Shown piece after piece: positions 35,451-49,800 of a stretch of DNA of 64,000 nt. The stretch is from Lanius collurio (taxonomy: Eukaryota; Chordata; Aves; Passeriformes; Laniidae), in NCBI GenBank assembly GCA_020086605.1, contig JACBWW010000004.1, positions 11,299,911 to 11,363,910 on the forward strand, read 5' to 3'. Positions within the stretch are counted from its first letter, which is position 1. Each line of letters starts with the position of its first letter. The position numbers and the translations under genes are program-made. The notes under the pieces are model-generated. The model was not told the DNA's origin and ran no database searches. It was given only the letters and a program-made list of their open reading frames with translations.

Positions 35451-38400
35451 CTGAAGAAAAAGAAGGTGCTAAAAGATATATCGACCTAAGCAGAGAAGGG
35501 GCTGGGAAATACTCAGTCCTTGTGTTTTTCATCCCCAAAACAATGCCATATTAAAAATAAAATCTCTCACACACACAAACTCCTCTCCCCACCCCCTCCC
35601 CACCCGCTATAAATTTGTATCAAAGACTAGCTTTCTGAGCTGTAGGTTTCATTGCATTTGTGTGTGTGGTTTTTGGAGTGGTGGTTGGTTTTTAGTTCTT
35701 TTATTAAGAAAGAGTAAATGCACTCTGCAGGTATATGATGTGACCTTGCAGTTGTTTCCCTGTTTACCCTCTTTGTCTGGTGCCTATGATGAGGTGTGTT
35801 TGACTCCCACAGTGTTCTTTCATTGGCATGTGTACAAACAGTGCCTGTTCTTCACTGGGATGATAAAGAATGGGTCCTGCCTAACATGGAACCAAAAAAC
35901 TGTCAAAGGGACAAGTGTACAAGTCTGGAGATACATACCTGGAACTCCTTTCTCACCATGCAGATTTCTTGTACTGTCAAGTTAGTTTAAGAGTTACAAT
36001 GAAGGGTGCTTGAGTGTGAAGAAAGTGATTAAACTGTGAAAATGTACTGCTTAGTATTTCATACTGGTCAAGTTCAGATGTTTTTGAGTTGTTTGATGTA
36101 ACACTTGTTTAATATTTCAAACAGCTGTTTGATTCTACAGCAACAAAAATTACATGAGTACATAGGATGTATTTTTAAACTATTTTTATGTACTGTAATA
36201 ATTTTGTTTTAATTGTTGTCTTACTCCACTTTCAACTAGGGCTAAGAGGTTTTTTTAAAAAGTACTTCTTCCCTTTTCCTGCCTTCTTAGCCATCAGATT
36301 AGAAGTTTAACATGCCTCAAATGAAATATTTCAGGTCACTTGTAAGAAAAGAGGTTGTTCTACAAAATGAGGAAAAAGTGGTATCAAAGTACATCTGTGT
36401 GACTTACATGATATAGCTTAAGAACATGAAATAAATTAAATTGAACAGCTGTCAGAGAAAAAGACTATGAAAGCCCTGACCCCAGAATACTGACACTCTA
36501 GGTGTTGATAGATTTACCTGGGATAAGGGGAAAGTCTGAAATATGACCCCTTTTGCTGTATTTGTGGCAGCTATGGCACCAACACCTTTGAAATCTTTGG
36601 TTTATTGCCAGGTGGACATGCTGGTGTTGATGGCAACTTTGACTTCCTTAAAGCATGAATCTATACTAACTGAAAAGTGCAGTTTCCCAAATGCCCTAAC
36701 CTTGCAGCCCAAGCCTTCTGTTAGATGACTGCCAGGTTCTAAGGACTGGTTTTCTGTATGTTGGGTGTGTTGTGACTGTGGTGGGCACAAAGCCTTTCCA
36801 GGTGGGCTCGTGTGGGTAGGGCACAAGTGCTCAGGCTGAAGGGACTGTGCCTGGAAGCAGAGACCCCTGGTGAGGTACAGGAGGTCAGTTTGTGTGTGTT
36901 CCCTTGGAGTGCTGATACCCACCTCCTGGAGAGACTGGAGCTTTGCAGTCTTGCAATACAAAAGGAAGCTCCCATTGGGTAGACTTTCCTCCCCTCCAGT
37001 ATGATGGTTGAGAACTGCAGCCATGGGCAGCTGTTTCAGCAAGGCAGCTCCTCCCCATGTACACTCAGCCTCTGGGTTTATTTATCTCAGAGTAATCTGT
37101 CCTGTTGGTATCTAGCTGGCTGGAATAAGGTATGTCATTTAATTACTCTGTAGGTATGTGAAGAAGCGTTCAAGTGTCATGTTGGAAGGGCAGTGCTTTT
37201 TGCTTGGTGTTCCGAGAAGGCTTCTAGAAGGTTATTCTGGTCTCCTTTTGCTAGTCTCAGATTAGGAAAGGATTTTAAAGAACTGTTAAATTTTTATAAA
37301 CTGTGATGCAAATCTTAAGGGCTTAGGGAAGATGTGTGCTCATAAAAAGGATGAATTTGGCTCTTAATGTTAACTAAGATCAGCTCACTGCACTTACTGG
37401 GGGGAGAGGGAGGTTTTTGCACTGTTAGTCAGTTTAAGCACTCCCAGTTTGTTTAATCATCATTCTCTCTGTGTGGTACAGGCCCTTTTGAGTTCCACAT
37501 ATTTGGCACACACTGCTGCTGTATCAGAGAAATTATGAATGGAGTGAGCTGGTTTGCTGGCACTTGGGAAGCCATTGAAGTTTGTCCGTAACAGAACAAC
37601 CATACTGAGTAATGTAATACAATATTAAATACACAGCAGCCTAAAATAATTTCTGTTTGCAGAGTGGGGACAAGCCCTTTTTGTTTATTTTTTTAGTGTA
37701 TCATCAAAACAACTACTAAAAGGGAAATTTTAAAAAAATTGTTGTCCTTCCAAGGAACCAGCTAGAAGAGGGTAGAGTTTAACTACTACCTCTCACCTTT
37801 TAATGACAAGTCATTAATTTTTCTTTGATACTCAGAGCAAGTCTGTTCCAGTTCCCAAGACATATGCTGTATGCCCTTGAGGAGCAAAGCAATTAAGAAT
37901 TACAAGGAGTATTATGCATTGCAGAAATAATCAACCTGCTGAAATAGTAACCTGCCATGTGCTCCTAAGTCTCTCTGTATGAATCAGGGCTTTAAAGTGG
38001 TGAGTGATACATGAAGAATATGTCATCTTTGAGATTAACAAGACAGCTGCACTTGAGAGGAGGGACACATTTGTTTTCGTGTTCTGTAACACTGACCTTC
38101 CTTCGTTCAAGAAGATTCAGGGTTGAGTAACTGCTTAAACTGCTGCCTCAGTCCTTGGGATAATATTGCTCTTCTGTTGATACAAAGCAGGATACAGGTT
38201 TAGCTGAATGTACTTCATTACACTGTAGTTCTAATACCACAAACTCTCATTTCCTGACTGTATTAACTGCCTGGGATTCTTTCTGAGACTTTCTCCATTG
38301 CAGAAATAGGCCATTTAAACTAGTCTTGCTTTCTTGGGTAACTGGCCTCTAATAATTTCTCTAGTTTTCTCTCAGTTGGATAAGTAACCCTGGTACTTAT

Positions 38401-41400
38401 GATGTTTTAATACCCTGTGGTATAGCAGTACCTCCTGGTATGGAGTAGTGTCTCATTCTTGACACTGGATTTTATGCAGACCGGTTTGGGAAGAGCTTGG
38501 GAACGCAATAAGTCACTTTGAAGAACTGCTGTGGATCTGTGTTTCATGTTTGTCTGGACTCAGGAATTCAAACATTGTCTTCTGTATTAACCACTGGACT
38601 GCCGTCTTCCTCAATTACATATGTGTGAAGAGCAGAGCACTTGATGAGTACTGGAAACACATCAAAGTTTATTGAAACACACATCAACATTTAATAAAAA
38701 AGTTGCCTGGTGAAAAAAGTTAGTTTTAATTAAGGAATCTGTGAGTATTAAGAGTTCAGAATTTAAAGTTCCTGTTGCTTGGCTGCCAAATCTTACAAAA
38801 ATAAATTCTGTGAGAGGTCCAAAGAGCAAGAACTTACACATCTTGCTCTATATAACTGAGATATTTTTAATCCATAATGAGGAGTGGTGTGTTGCAAAGT
38901 AGTGGAAACCACTTTGCATTGTGTGCATTCATAAAGAGGTGCTCATTAAAAATGCATTTTTAGTGACCACCTGTTATTTGTTTAATTTGGTGCTTTACTG
39001 CAGTGCTGTATTATTTTTGTCATCCTTCTTTCCCACATCACATTATTCATCACTTTGAACCATATGGCCAGAAATATATTCTGAACATCTGATTTCTGTG
39101 CTGGCCATTCCCTGAGGAAAAACCCTTGTGTCCATGTTTATGACCAACCAGCAAAGCCTTTCATGTCATCTTTTCATAAGCATTTCTTACCTTCTGCATA
39201 CCAAAGATGTAATTAGGAGATTCACAGCTGTGGTGCTACAAGGCAACAAGGGGGTTTCACTTGATTAGGCAGAAAAGGCCTCCTTGGTCAAATTCATAAA
39301 TAAAAAGCAAATATTATGGGAACAGGGGAGCGCTCTCTGCAGGTCCTGTCTCCTCTACCTACCTCTCTCTTTCCTTTGCTCTTTCCTTGCTTGGAGTGAT
39401 ACCCAAGGGTTTCCCCTGGCAAAATTTCACAGAAATTTGTAAAAGTTTGATTTCTCTGGATTGGTGTCATAAAAATGAGTATGAAAGATGCCTGTGGAGT
39501 TGTTATAATTAGTTTTTGTTGTCTACTCCAAATTTTCAGTAATGTGCAAGCATAACTGGGGATAAAAAACCCCCTTAGATGTGCTGCAGCCCTGCATTTC
39601 AGCACTCTGACTGGCTTTATTGACTGTGCATATCTTCCCTCTTTGGAGATAAGATGTTGGCATGGTGCTGTCTCCCACTTATCTTTTGTGATAGCAATGT
39701 GTCCGGTAATGCTTGCATGAGTTGTGCACTCTGAACAGAGCGTGTGTACAGTGTGCTACACAGAATTTTCCCTTTAATGGGGGACAAGGGAATGAATAGA
39801 TGGCAAAGTGTCCTTGTCCTTCAGTCTGGTGTGAAATCTTGTATTTAACACGACTAGTGGGCAGGTTTCATTCTTCTTCTTCTGGCCTATGCACATATCA
39901 AAAACCTGCCATACAACCTGGTGTAATCAGCAGTCTGCTCACAGGAGGCCCTGAGTTTGAAACAGCAGGAGTTTTGCAGCTTGGAGCTGAATGGTGTTGG
40001 CAGAGTTGTTTGAAGAAGTTTGCTTAGTTCCTGCCTGCATTGTGCTGAGCCAATTTCAAAGGGGCTGTTGCCTCTACCTCGTGAGAATGACTTCTAGTCA
40101 AAATTCACAAGGAATCATGTATCTACTAGTCTGAAATGCAGCAATACTCTTTTATTTTCAGTTTCAGTTGTGCCTGTTTTTGTATTGCTGCTTAGAAAGT
40201 AAAATCAGTGGCTACAAATTTAGTTTGGGGGAAATTCTGCTCTTTACTACTGTGTGTTAATGTTTGACTTAGCAGATCTTCTGCAATTTTTCACTATCAA
40301 AAGAAATTGCTTCGTTTGGAGGTTCAAACTAAAATGCCTGATTTTTAGCATCTATATTTACTGTGTATCTTAATGTTGTGGAGATACAAACTTTACCTTA
40401 TGCTGAGATTTAGAGGAACAGTGGATTTGGGTACTGCTACTGAGGTGCCAGAGTACTTAGACTTGTGTTAAGGTACTGTGTTACAACTGCTGGATTTTCT
40501 CTGATTACTTCCTCCAGGTAGTAAGCATCTGTTTCTTCCTTTATAATTTATGGGAGCTGTATGTTTTCTGAGCGCTGTGAGGAAAAAAACATTAATTTGG
40601 ATGCCCAGCTTCAAAATGCAGGCTATTACTGTAGGTTTGAAGAGTACAATATGTTTTACTGTAACAATCTTCTAGTGAGAGACTGCACTAGTTCCCATAG
40701 GGCTCCGGTTTCTGATTGGCCATTCATCACTGAACTAATTCATGATACTCTGAGACAGACAGGTTTGTTGGAGTAATTTGATGCCTCCACCAAAGTATGT
40801 TTAAACAATGATGCAGAGCCATTTTAATAAGTTACGTGAAAAACTGCTACTAAACCAGAGTAAGATAGTCCTTACTCCAGCATTTAACATCATTGTCATT
40901 CCCAAGTTTGCAGTGGAGCTTGCATGGCTCCTTTTCATGTTTTACAGTGGAACTCCTTGCCAAGGTTTTGTGCTTTACTGAGGTGAAGGGTGTAAACACT
41001 GTCTCTGCAGATAAAATTTTGCTTGTGCTACATTGCTCTGATTGTAGTGTCCCTTAAAATTTCATGGGGGCTGCTTCTAGGAATCAGACTTCTTCCAGAC
41101 TGCCAAGGACGTTCAGCATGTTTGAGTGCTGCTAGGCTTAGATCTGAGAAGGTGCTCAGTAGATGCAACAACAGTATACACTTTTGTATAACCTGTATCT
41201 TCTCAAATACTAATAGTCTTTATTGCTACAGAGCAGCATAGCCCAGATGTGCTGGATGGGAGGTGTTGCTGTTCTCTGCAGCCTGAGGCTTGAATTTCTC
41301 TTACCTGGAGAAATTTTTCTAGGGATTTACCCTCCCCTCTGCTGCTTCCAGCTCATCGTGGTTGCTTGGCTGTTGTTTTGTGATCTGGTTTGTAGGGAAC

Positions 41401-41991
41401 TCAAAGTCACTTGATACTTCATATTGGGTTTCCCTCCATTATGTTGCTTTAATAATAAACTTGAGCTCTGCTGATGGAGGTAAGAGATACTAGCTACGAG
41501 TGAGGCAGCTTGGAAATTGCTGAGAATCATACATACCTTCCACCTTCGTGTGCCCTTCAAGGACACGAAAAATTAAGTAGTATGGTTGAAAAAATGGCAC
41601 CAGTAATAAAAAAGGGGATTGGCACTATGCATAGTTCTGCTTTTTCTACCTATAGCCAAAGAGCTCCTTGTGTTTGGGGCCTCTTGCTGACTTTGAATCT
41701 TTTGTGACCATTTTTTAAGGTTTTCCTCAGTAAATACAAGGTCTTAAAAGTTGCTTTTTTTCCTTCAGCTATAAATGAGGCTTTTGTCTGAGCATATGAT
41801 AGATGACATCCGCTTTCAGGAAAACACTAAACATCACATCTTAGAAGGAAACTGTATTTTGTTGACATAGAAAAATGTAGTGGTCAGAAGCCTTAAAACT
41901 GGCATAGTACTCCTAGAAGCTAATCTATCATAAATGTTAATAATGCCCTAGTGCCACAGCTTCTGTCTGTTTCTCTCACAGGTAGCATAAA

Positions 41992-42023
41992 GAAGGATAT
42001 TCTAGGATGCAACAATATCCTTC
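41992..42023. repeat. 10-bp perfect inverted repeat with 12-nt loop
   Basis: Arms gaaggatatt (41992-42001) and aatatccttc (42014-42023) pair perfectly around the loop ctaggatgcaac. Function unknown. Confidence 0.8.
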
Positions 42024-43350
42024 ACGTCTTATCTCTTATCATGGATATTGAATGTGCTGTGACTACTGGTCAGTGCTGATGAAGAAAAGTATGAAATGTG
42101 GAGAAAAGTGTTCTCTTAAAACATAATAATTACTTAACTGAGTTTTCTGCATCAAAAGCTCACCATTGCTGCTTACCTCTGTGGAAGCTGTCTGCTAGGG
42201 TTGTCATGAAAGAACACTTTAACTGACCTCTGTGGTAGGAGGCTGGTGGGAGAGCAAGAAGGGTAAAGCTCTGCTGATTTAATTAATGTTAATGGTTATG
42301 AGTTATCTGCAAGATTTGCTGTAGATTACACAGATTGTATTAAGCAGGGTTAATCAGTCCTTTCAGATACTTAATGGAGCACTGTTAAGAACTGGCAAGA
42401 CTGAAAATTCTTCTTGAGAGAGTGTTTGTATGTGCAAGTATGCATATGTGTGTGAATGCATAGCCTGGATTGCCATTGATAAGTAAATTTTTCCTAGCAG
42501 CTACCACACAGGGATATTGGCTATTTCCTGTTCTGTGTATAGGTGAAATTGTGGCAGCTGTTGGAAGGGACTTTTTCCTTTTATCTGGTTTTGGTCATAA
42601 CTCTCTTTATGTGAAATATTTCCCCTGCTGTGCAGTAAAGAGATCTTTGTTGTCCTGTGATATTAACTGCTATTTGAATTGTGGACTCAGTGTGGCTTCA
42701 TGGCTTTTCAGCATTAATTTTTAATGGCTTTCTCTTGCATATCTGTGAAATAGAATGGTGTCTGCGGTTTGTAAGTGTCTAGAGGGTGAATTAATCATAA
42801 AGAAGAATTCAGTGATTGCAGATGTAAAATCTTGATGTGCCACAGCACCTTGTGTTAGCATTTTTCATATTTATTCAAAATGCTTGTGTGTTCATTTTTT
42901 TAAACAAGTGTTATAAAACTATTTTTTGGTGTAAATTCTCAAACTCAAAATAAGTTGGATAACTGAGCTGACCCTGAAAGACTAACCTTAAATTTTATCA
43001 AGTATATGATGTATCACAGTTTCTTTCATCACTTCAGCAGACTTTTCAGTGTTGTGTATTTAAGAAGCCACCTTGTTGCTGTGTGGTGTGAAGGTAAGAC
43101 TCCTGATGCTCTTGCTGCTGAGCCATGGGGACTTCAAATGTGTGAATAGGGGGGACAGTTCTCCTTATAGCAAATCAGATGGGGTTTCCAGAAGGATTTT
43201 GCTTGTTACAGGTTTGAGCAGTTGTAATGATCCCAGAGTAATAGAGGGGAGAAATAACAAACACATACACACGAAACTCAGTATGTGTAGATGTATAGAG
43301 ATTCATAATGCGTGTATCTATATCTTGTTAGAGGACAGTATTTGTTACTA

Positions 43351-43800
43351 TGGGACGCCCAGAAGGCAGGGGCAACAAGTGAACTTCCGTGGGATGGGAA
43401 TGGCCCGGGAGAGGACAAGTCCCCCAATATCCTGGGGTGGAGAATGTCCCGGGGCTGCCCCAGGTCCCCTCCTGGACCCGCTTGCTTTGAGTAGGTTTGT
43501 CCTGGTAGCTCCAGGCTGGCAGTTTAGAGAGGGATCAGATGCCAGTGAGAGGTCTCCGTGCGGTGGGACGGAGGAGGAGGCTCCTCTGTCACCTCCCCGG
43601 TGGCAACAAGTTGGACAAATCAGGGAGGCTGTTCTTGGCAACTTGACCTGGTAATCGCTTGTAGGTTTCGCCTGACCCGGTTTTGCCAAGGTGCAAATTA
43701 CTGGCAGTAAACTCTGTGATTAGCCGAGTGTCAACTGCAAATAACTGCGTCTCCTCTCCGTGGGTACCTGTGCCCCCCCTCCGAGGGGGATGCAGTAACT
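43351..43800. promoter_or_regulatory. Intronic CpG-rich island
   Basis: About 450 bp with roughly 16 CpG dinucleotides by eye, in a CpG-poor intron. It holds an 8-bp inverted repeat cttggcaa/ttgccaag (43634-43641 and 43683-43690) of NF1-half-site type. It may be an alternative promoter, an enhancer, or a GC-rich repeat I do not know. ORFs across it show no recognisable similarity. Confidence 0.5.
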
Positions 43801-46800
43801 GTCCAGATGGAAAGGTTGTTTGCCTTTGAAAACAAATGAGCATAGAAAATCCAGAAGGGGAGTGATGAGAGCCCAGAGTCTATTTTGAGGACATGGCTTC
43901 CTTTTCCTGTCCTCTCATTTTATTCACTGCTAGATTCTGTGGTCATCTTTCTTCTTCTCTTTTTTTCCTTGTGTTTTAACTGCAACTCAGTGTTAATGGT
44001 AAAACTGATGACTGTCGCAGTAAATGCTGGGAGTGTTTTCTTTCCCAAGGGTGCTTGGGTTACCTTGAGAAAGTCACATGAAATTTACTGCAGCTTCTCC
44101 ACCTGCACAGTGCAAGAAGTGTTAATGGTCTTGAAAATTCCCTGTGTGTTCCCTGCCTGGGGCAATCTGCTAGCTATAAAGAGAAACGCCACTTTACATT
44201 TGTGCATTGGAAAACCATCTGATCTGACTTGAAGTTTCTACCTTTACTCACCTTAGGAAAAAATTTGGGACTGTTGCTACAGTGGCAAAGCACATGGCTA
44301 GGGATGTGTGGGTGTTTGTTGAACTCGTTAATGTTGGGTAAATTAGATGATAGTGATAATGCGGTGATACATTGAAGTAATGATGTTGGATATAAATTCT
44401 GCTTCAGAATAGCTGGAAAGCTCATAACATTAACCTGCAATGGTACCCGTTAAGAGTTTTTTTAGGATTATTTTAGAGGGGCGTGCCTGAACTGCAGGGA
44501 CTCTCTGCTTTACTGGTATTTGAGATTTTAGTGCCCCTGTTAGCTGGTTGGTAATGGGAGTTTGCATACAAGAGAGTGTCAGGTGGTTGTAGCAGAAAGC
44601 ACCTAACCTAATCAAATGATTAGCAAATACAGACTCCTTTCGTTTTGTTTCATACTACAGACCTCACCAGTGAAACCTGTTCCCTCTACTTCCTCAATCA
44701 TCTCATTTGTCCCATAGCATCATACTGTTGGGTCAGGCATTCTTGTAGGGTTGCACAGCTTGTTCCCTGTACCCTCTCCTTTTCCCTTCAGACCAGCTAA
44801 AAACTCCCCTCTTCTGTAAATCCAGCGTGGATTTTTGCATGTTTATCTGCAAACGCCTCAAGGACCTCTCTTGCCCAGGCTGCATTCTCTGTTGCAGTAG
44901 ATAATAAGCTGATGGCATAGTGACTGTGTGTACGCTTCCTGAAACCTTAACTTGCTGTCCAATACTAGGTTGCCTGTAAGCTACCCAAGCACAGATTTTA
45001 AGCTTGTTGGAAACTCATGGTTAAAAATCTTTAAAATTAGCTTTTGGAAACTGGACAGTTTAATTTAAACTTAATTGATTTTTTTTTTCCCTTCACATTT
45101 ATAAACATGCTAGGGGAAGAAAGTATGACAAGTACTGACAGACCAGTTCCTCAGTTCTCTAACAGGTATTCATCAAGCACTGTCACAACCTTTTTTCCCA
45201 CTGGGAGAAAAAAGTTGTCCTGGATAACTGCTTTTCATTAGTTAGAGACAAAGATTTTCATGCGTTTCAAAGTGAGCAGTGCTAACCAATAACCTAAATC
45301 TTATACCCCATAAAACTCCTTTTGTCCATGTATTTACAGTTTCTAGGTGTCATTTTCTGTGTTTTTTCAGTGCTACTCATTTGGGTTTCTCAAAATTGTT
45401 GACCAGTGTAACATGAATTAAATCTTGTTTGTTCAGGGATTATTATTCTGGAAAGAGGGAACACATTTGTGGTTGTTTCTGAGCCTTTGACTGCCTTATA
45501 TTTGAGCAGCTCTGAGGATGTTTGGAAGGCAAAGAACAGCACCTTTTGCTGATAAGAAATATTTTTCTCTGTGAGCTGCCCCCATGGCAGTCAAGATGGC
45601 TGAAACAGTAGGATCCTACTCAGCATTAGTAAGAGTGGCAGGGTAAAGCAGCTTGTTTCTTTTGGGGACTGAGAAGTAGATCAGAAATTTTTCCTTTGTT
45701 CCTACTTCAAACAGGACATTAACAGTATCAGATTGGTAACAGTCAACTTGGATGTTTGTTTTACTTCTATTACCCTGAGTCACTGATGAAATTTGACTTA
45801 TACATTCACATTAAAGTCTTTTGCATCTGTTAGGCCTTCTGTTTGCTACTAAAATATTTTTCATAATACTAGAAATCATGAAATTATCCCATTTTTGTCC
45901 CCTCCCTGCTTTACTAATTTTTTTCTAGTTTGACAGATTTGTTTTCTTATTTAAACTTCAGTGTTGTTTTGGCTTTTTAATATTTGTACTAGAGAAACCT
46001 CAGAATTATTCCTGTCACACATGCCCCTGTGGCCTCACAGGATTAACAGTTTGTTTTAGAGTTTTCCCCAAGAAAACACATTATTTTTCAAACAACATTT
46101 GTACTAATAAATTACTTGATACTGTCAAAAATGCAGAAAGTACACATTTGTACTACCTAGCTCCTGCTCATTATTCATCTTTGAGAAAGTAGTATTGCTA
46201 TAATCTATAACTGGTATTCCTACATCTTCCCATCTTTAACTCCTTTTTTTTCCCCTCTACTTTTGGCTGCTGCCTTTTCAGGAATTGTGTCACAATTGTC
46301 ACTCCAGTGGCTGCCTGCTTCTTTAGAGTCTTAGCACTTTCTCAGAGCCTGGACTTCTGTTACAGTATTGAAGTTGCAATGCAGATGTTTAGTTCTGAAT
46401 GTCTAAGTAAGCCTCACAACTTGCCATGTACTTGCCTTGGGTTAATTAATTTTGGTCTTCTTCATGGTACTATAGAAATTGTGTTAAGAAATTGAGTGTA
46501 CTTTATGTGAACTGATATTGTGTGCCCAGTTAGGTGTTTGCTCTGTGTGTTTCATATAAATGCATAACCCCCCCCAAGATTTAGAAATGCTTGTAATAGA
46601 AGTGGTAGAAAACAGATGTTGCACATAATCTTCCTAAGTGAAGCTTTTATTGTGTTGGTGTTTGTTTCTTGATAACAAGCTGTATTTTAATACAATTTTT
46701 TTTCACTCTAGTGATCAAGGGCAGTGGAGCAGAGTTTTTACCTTGGAGCTCTGCATGGCTAATGTGTTTTGGTGTCAGGCTTCAGTGTTACGCTTAAATA

Positions 46801-49800
46801 TAGTTGCTCAGTTTTAGAGTTCGATGTGAAAATTTTTGATTATCCCAGTAAAATATGCCCAGTGTATGGGGAAAACTGACTTCCTTTTAAAACAAGTGAG
46901 GGTGCTTGGTGCTGAGTTTCAGAGAATTCAGTGGTGCTTTAAGTCTGTTTTATGGCCTGTGGTGTTTTTTACTGTGTGTTAATGTGAATTATTACAGTCC
47001 TTAGAGACCACCGTAGATTAGCTGAAAGTGTGTTCAACAGATGGATTGCATTTTAGCTGGTTAGATTTGTAATGTCAAGTGACAAGTCTTTAACACAACA
47101 CATTTCATATTCCATGTTACTGCATAAACCACCGCAGGACAAATCTAAGGTGAAATAAAATGGAAGTCAAGATGAATTTGTCAGGCTACTGTTACAAACA
47201 TGTGTAGTCACTTGCACATGATTTGAAAAGAGAAGTTGAGGTTAAATCAATAGGCTCTTTATTTGTAGCAAAAGTAGGTAAATTAGTCAAAGGTGCTGCT
47301 GGCGATAAAAGTAGGAAAACACAGTGTTCCAAAATTGGATTTTCTCTTCTCTGGGTCAAATCAATATTGCCACTAGGCACAATCATAGTTGTATGTTTTA
47401 TTAACATAAGTGATTCATCCTGGAGTTAGTGAAACTAGGATAAAAAAAATTTGCTGCTATACAATTGTTCAGAAGTAAATGTATGCTTTTGTACTTAGTT
47501 TGATTAAAAAATAAAAGTCCTACGCAACTGATGTGTGTCAGCTTCTCCATTATTTAGTCCACTGGACTAGAAGTAAAACTAATTGTGTCCTAAAATGCTT
47601 TTTACCTGTATAAAAGTACTTTTGTTTAAATACACTTAGATTCTTCTTTTTTGTGATGTGAACAAGGTGTGTTGTGAACAATTTCATCCTAAAGCAAAAT
47701 ATTGTTTATCAGGACTTGTTTTGCTTCCCATGCCCTCCGATATCTGAAGTGATTTAGTTCTCTCCAGCCCGGATGACTTGATTTAACCAGTTCATAAAGC
47801 AGCAAGAATGCACACAATGGATCATATTATAAGCACAGAACCTTATTTTCATTTCCTTCCTCTGTTGCTTGTTACTTTTTTTATCAGCCTACCAATACCT
47901 TGGGTATTTATAACAAACTCTTTGTTCTAGGGGTGCCTTACTGTTTGTAAGGCTCCAGTGAATGAGGTTTTGCTCCTGGGTGGGACCTCTGCACTACTCT
48001 AATACAAATAACAAAACCTGAGCCATAAAAATGAATTGAGTGGATGGTTATGCCTGGGGCTTTCTAGGTTTTTTGGGGGGATTTTATATATGATAGACTA
48101 TAACATGCTATCCAAATCTCATATGTGTAAATTTTTAAACTAAAATCTGATATTACATGGTGTATTTCTACACTGAGTATATTTTTGTCATTTAGTGGGT
48201 TATCTGCACCCTGCACAGGCTGAGCACAGTTAAGACTAGGTATGATTCCTTCACATCCCCTCCCACTGAGATTCCAGTCTACGATTGTCAGAACTGATTA
48301 TTTTCAGCAGATGAGGCAACAGTTATTTTAGTGGCTTTTGGGTTTCCACTTGAAGGGTCTTTAGAAATGTGCTTTGTAATTTGCTGGGTTTCAGTAGGAA
48401 AAAAAAAATCCCTTTAAAGACAGCTAATCCTCTAGTCCGTCACAGAACGAGTACAATTGTTGCAGAGATGAGCAAAGTTCTTAATCAAATTTTGTCATGT
48501 ATATAATCTGTTGGCAAGGAAACAGTGAGCACTGAGTCACATACATGGTGTCATCAGGTGTGCTTGCATGGTAAGATGTACATGGAAAACATGTCAATAA
48601 AACATTTGTGTTTCACTTCCTTGTCATCTCTGTGCAGCAACTTGTTTCATCTTGTCTAATCTTTTGTGAGACCCTGCCATACAGTTCACAGAATCTTGCT
48701 ATGATTTCTGACGCCATTAATAACTCCTCAGATAATTACAGCAACACCCCCAACCTTTATGAAGTTTATATCTGTTGAAAGACAAATATATTTTTCCATC
48801 TAAAATATAACCTCTTTATAGGCCGCAAAATAGCTTTTCATTATTATTTTAATACAAAACTGGAAACTTTGAAAAAAACCTCTTATGTCTCAATTTGCTG
48901 TTTAATGTGTGTTTTATTTTAAAGATTGTTCATTAGCATGTTTGCTCTTCTTTAGAATTCTGATTCCAGAAAAACTTGTGTTTGATTGTCCCTTGGACTT
49001 GGGAGTGCACCTTGCCTGGGAAATGCAGCTCCCAGCCCGTCTTTGTGGTAGTATCCAAAGGGGCCTTAAAATGTGTAGGGGCAAGGCTGCCACCCTGTAC
49101 TGCTGCTAGGAGGCTTTGGGCTGGTGCAGATGGCCAGACTCCTGCTGAGACGTTCTCTAAGGATTCAGTGTTTCACCAGATGTTTCCCACTCCAGGGATG
49201 TTTGTGAGATGAGATCCACACTGAGGTTATCGGAGTAAGGTGTTGGCTGTGCTGCACAGATAGGACTCTGCTGAGCTTTCCTGCTCTGTTGGCCTGAGTT
49301 GCAGCTAAAATGTAAGCCAAATTCCCTGGCTAGGTACTGTTTGCTTTTGCTGGTATAGATAAAGCTGATGGTGGTTTTTCCTCATGGGCATTTTAAGTAG
49401 GAAAGCACCATTTGGCTTCCAGTCAGCTGGGCAATTAGCATTTTATAGCCAAGCAATGTACTTAAATGGAATTGCTTGGCTCGAGCATTGAATTACAATG
49501 ACTGGTAGACTGCCTCTCTCCTTACATAATTTATTTAGTACTCACTTCTTGTTTAGGATTCAAGCAGAGTTTAATTTAATTTTGCATGAGAAGCTAGTAG
49601 TTACTCTGTATTAATGCTGTGCTGTATGGTAATTCAGGGGAAGGTTTTTGTGTAAAGCTTGTGTTTGTCCAGTCTCTCAGCCGTGGAAAGGACAACTTTA
49701 CCTACTCCTTTTCTAGCAATTTGTTCCTTGCAAGAGCTGCTGGCACACTTGCACTGGCACTAAAAAAGTGCATCTAAGAATAATACCTTATTAAGACCCT

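Noticed and set aside
36602..37042. 146-codon minus-strand ORF in intron 3
   Set aside because: No similarity I recognise, no splice context, ordinary composition. Chance ORF in slightly GC-richer DNA.
43073..43654. 193-codon + strand ORF over the intronic CpG-rich island
   Set aside because: First half is AT-rich intron and second half GC-rich. No domain, and no acceptor/donor pair that would keep the CCDC88C frame with family-like residues.
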